In this document: in pieces, positions 4,789 to 5,443 of the stretch
Numbering within the stretch: position 1 is the first letter of the stretch
Layout: the number at the start of each line of letters is the position of its first letter
Origin: Megasphaera elsdenii
Lineage (GTDB): Bacteria > Bacillota > Negativicutes > Veillonellales > Megasphaeraceae
Direction: 5' to 3'
NCBI RefSeq assembly: GCF_020539865.1
Contig: NZ_JAJBQV010000061.1
Coordinates: forward strand, 1-5,443
DNA length: 5,443 nucleotides
Position numbers and translations under genes: made by a program
The notes under the pieces: generated by a model
Told to the model about the DNA's origin: nothing
What the model saw: only the letters and a program-made list of their open reading frames with translations
The model's database searches: none

Positions 4789-5346
4789 ATGAATACACTC
4801 GATTTACTTTTGTTGGCCGTCGGCCTGTCGATGGATGCCTTTGCCGTTTCTATCTGTAAAGGCTTGTCACTAGGGAAAATCAACTGGCGCCACATGATAC
4901 TTGCCGGCCTGTGGTTTGGTGGCTTCCAGGCTTTGATGCCTTCCATCGGCTATGGATTGGGCAGTTTTTTCGCCGACATGATTGACGCCTACGACCACTG
5001 GATTACATTCATTCTGCTCAGTGCCATCGGGCTCAATATGATCAAGGAATCCTTGGAAACGGAAGAACATTGCGATGCTTCCATGGGTCCTTATACGATG
5101 CTCATGTTAGCCATTGCTACCAGTATCGATGCCCTCGCCGTAGGGGTGACGTTCGCTTTCATGGATATCGACCTGCTCCCTTCAGTAACACTCATCGGAA
5201 TAACGACGTTCTTATTTTCAGCTGCTGGCATAAAGGTTGGAAGCCTTTTCGGAATGCGCTATAAAAACCGTGCTGAACGCATCGGCGGTGCCGTTCTCAT
5301 TCTGATTGGCCTGAAGATATTGCTGGAAAGCTTGGGAATATTTTGA
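4789..5346 (+). CDS. mntP: Manganese efflux pump MntP
   Basis: Integral inner-membrane exporter of Mn2+ that protects against manganese excess; 185 residues, the normal family length. Six hydrophobic segments are visible (about 4-24, 36-60, 66-86, 101-124, 129-152, 165-185). Two related halves carry the family's paired acidic motifs: SMDAFAVS (14-21, Asp16) and SIDALAVGV (112-120, Asp114), which match the two essential membrane Asp residues of Escherichia coli MntP. WFGGFQALMP (42-51) is also characteristic. ATG start with AGGAG eight bases upstream, under a consensus promoter. The stop codon TGA at 5344-5346 falls inside what looks like the terminal TTGAACC of an IS200/IS605-type end, so the last residue(s) and the stop may derive from the inserted element. 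The protein is otherwise intact. Confidence 0.96.
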   Translation: MNTLDLLLLAVGLSMDAFAVSICKGLSLGKINWRHMILAGLWFGGFQALMPSIGYGLGSFFADMIDAYDHWITFILLSAIGLNMIKESLETEEHCDASMGPYTMLMLAIATSIDALAVGVTFAFMDIDLLPSVTLIGITTFLFSAAGIKVGSLFGMRYKNRAERIGGAVLILIGLKILLESLGIF

Positions 5347-5443
5347 ACCTCTCCCGCTTATAAAAGCGGGAGATTCTTGAGAAGTTTAATACATGGACTA
5401 ACGCCTGACAGCCTATCCCAAAGGAGTTAGCTGTCAGGATATC
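5343..5443 (-). mobile_element. Right end of an IS200/IS605-family element (partial, continues past the window)
   Basis: Read on the minus strand, the sequence ends with GAAT (5376-5373), then a GC-rich hairpin (arms 5372-5364 and 5359-5351, loop of four), then GAGGTTCAA with terminal TCAA at 5346-5343. In IS608 the right cleavage site is TCAA and its guide tetranucleotide GAAT lies at the foot of the end hairpin. The same three items occur here in the same order and spacing, which is the main evidence. No transposase (tnpA) or tnpB frame can be identified within the 100 bases present; they would lie beyond base 5443. The element abuts the mntP end without visible damage to the pump. As an alternative, the hairpin could simply be the mntP terminator, but it lacks a following T tract. 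Confidence 0.65.
5347..5443 (-). ncRNA. Possible 3' part of a TnpB omega RNA scaffold
   Basis: On the minus strand a 9-bp hairpin (5438-5430 with 5412-5404, loop of 17) is followed by GTTAG (5402-5398), which can pair with CTAAC (5430-5426) at the start of the loop to make an H-type pseudoknot of four to five pairs. The terminal hairpin and GGTTCAA come next. Omega RNAs of IS200/IS605 TnpB nucleases overlap the right end, contain such a pseudoknot and finish at the element edge, with the guide read from flanking DNA. The guide here would be the antisense of the mntP 3' end. The 5' part and TnpB lie outside the window. Confidence 0.45.

Noticed and set aside
5350..5373. Ordinary intrinsic terminator of mntP
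   Set aside because: The hairpin is not followed by a T tract on the + strand, whereas GAAT and TCAA at its foot on the minus strand fit an IS200/IS605 end better. Some terminator activity is still possible.

Overview
The window looks like a chromosomal stretch of a Firmicute, most likely a Negativicute (diderm Firmicute, Megasphaera/Selenomonas-like). This is an inference from several features: consensus sigma-A promoters, strong AGGAG ribosome binding sites, a Firmicutes-style rRNA leader (CTTTGAAAACTGAAC), a tRNA with encoded CCA, mid-range GC, and two Sec-exported proteins without Gram-positive cell-wall anchors. No gene here fixes the genus.

Layout. Bases 1-205 hold the promoter and leader of an rRNA operon that reads leftward out of the window; the 16S gene itself lies outside. 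Bases 206-450 carry no gene but include a perfect 16-bp inverted repeat. A consensus promoter then drives a single tRNA-Thr(CGT) on the + strand, closed by an intrinsic terminator. Bases 606-926 are a gene-free, partly GC-rich island. From about 927 to 4649 four genes are read on the minus strand: a phosphinothricin-type GNAT acetyltransferase, a small HTH plus coiled-coil protein ending in an aromatic motif, an exported protein of unknown function, and an exported purple-acid-phosphatase-like metallophosphoesterase. They are separately spaced, with their own promoters and/or terminators where visible, so they do not form an obvious operon. On the + strand, divergent from the phosphoesterase, is mntP, the manganese efflux pump.

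The right edge is the most notable part. Immediately at the mntP stop codon the sequence has the features of the right end of an IS200/IS605-family (TnpB-bearing or TnpB-derived) element oriented leftward: a GAAT tetranucleotide next to a GC-rich hairpin, then a terminal TCAA, with an upstream hairpin and possible pseudoknot that resemble the 3' part of an omega RNA. If this reading is right, the element supplies the stop codon of mntP. The transposon genes would lie beyond base 5443.

Functional links are limited. The divergent arrangement of mntP (Mn2+ export) and a di-metal phosphoesterase shares one compact 100-bp promoter region, but co-regulation is not shown. The remaining genes look like independent housekeeping or accessory loci.
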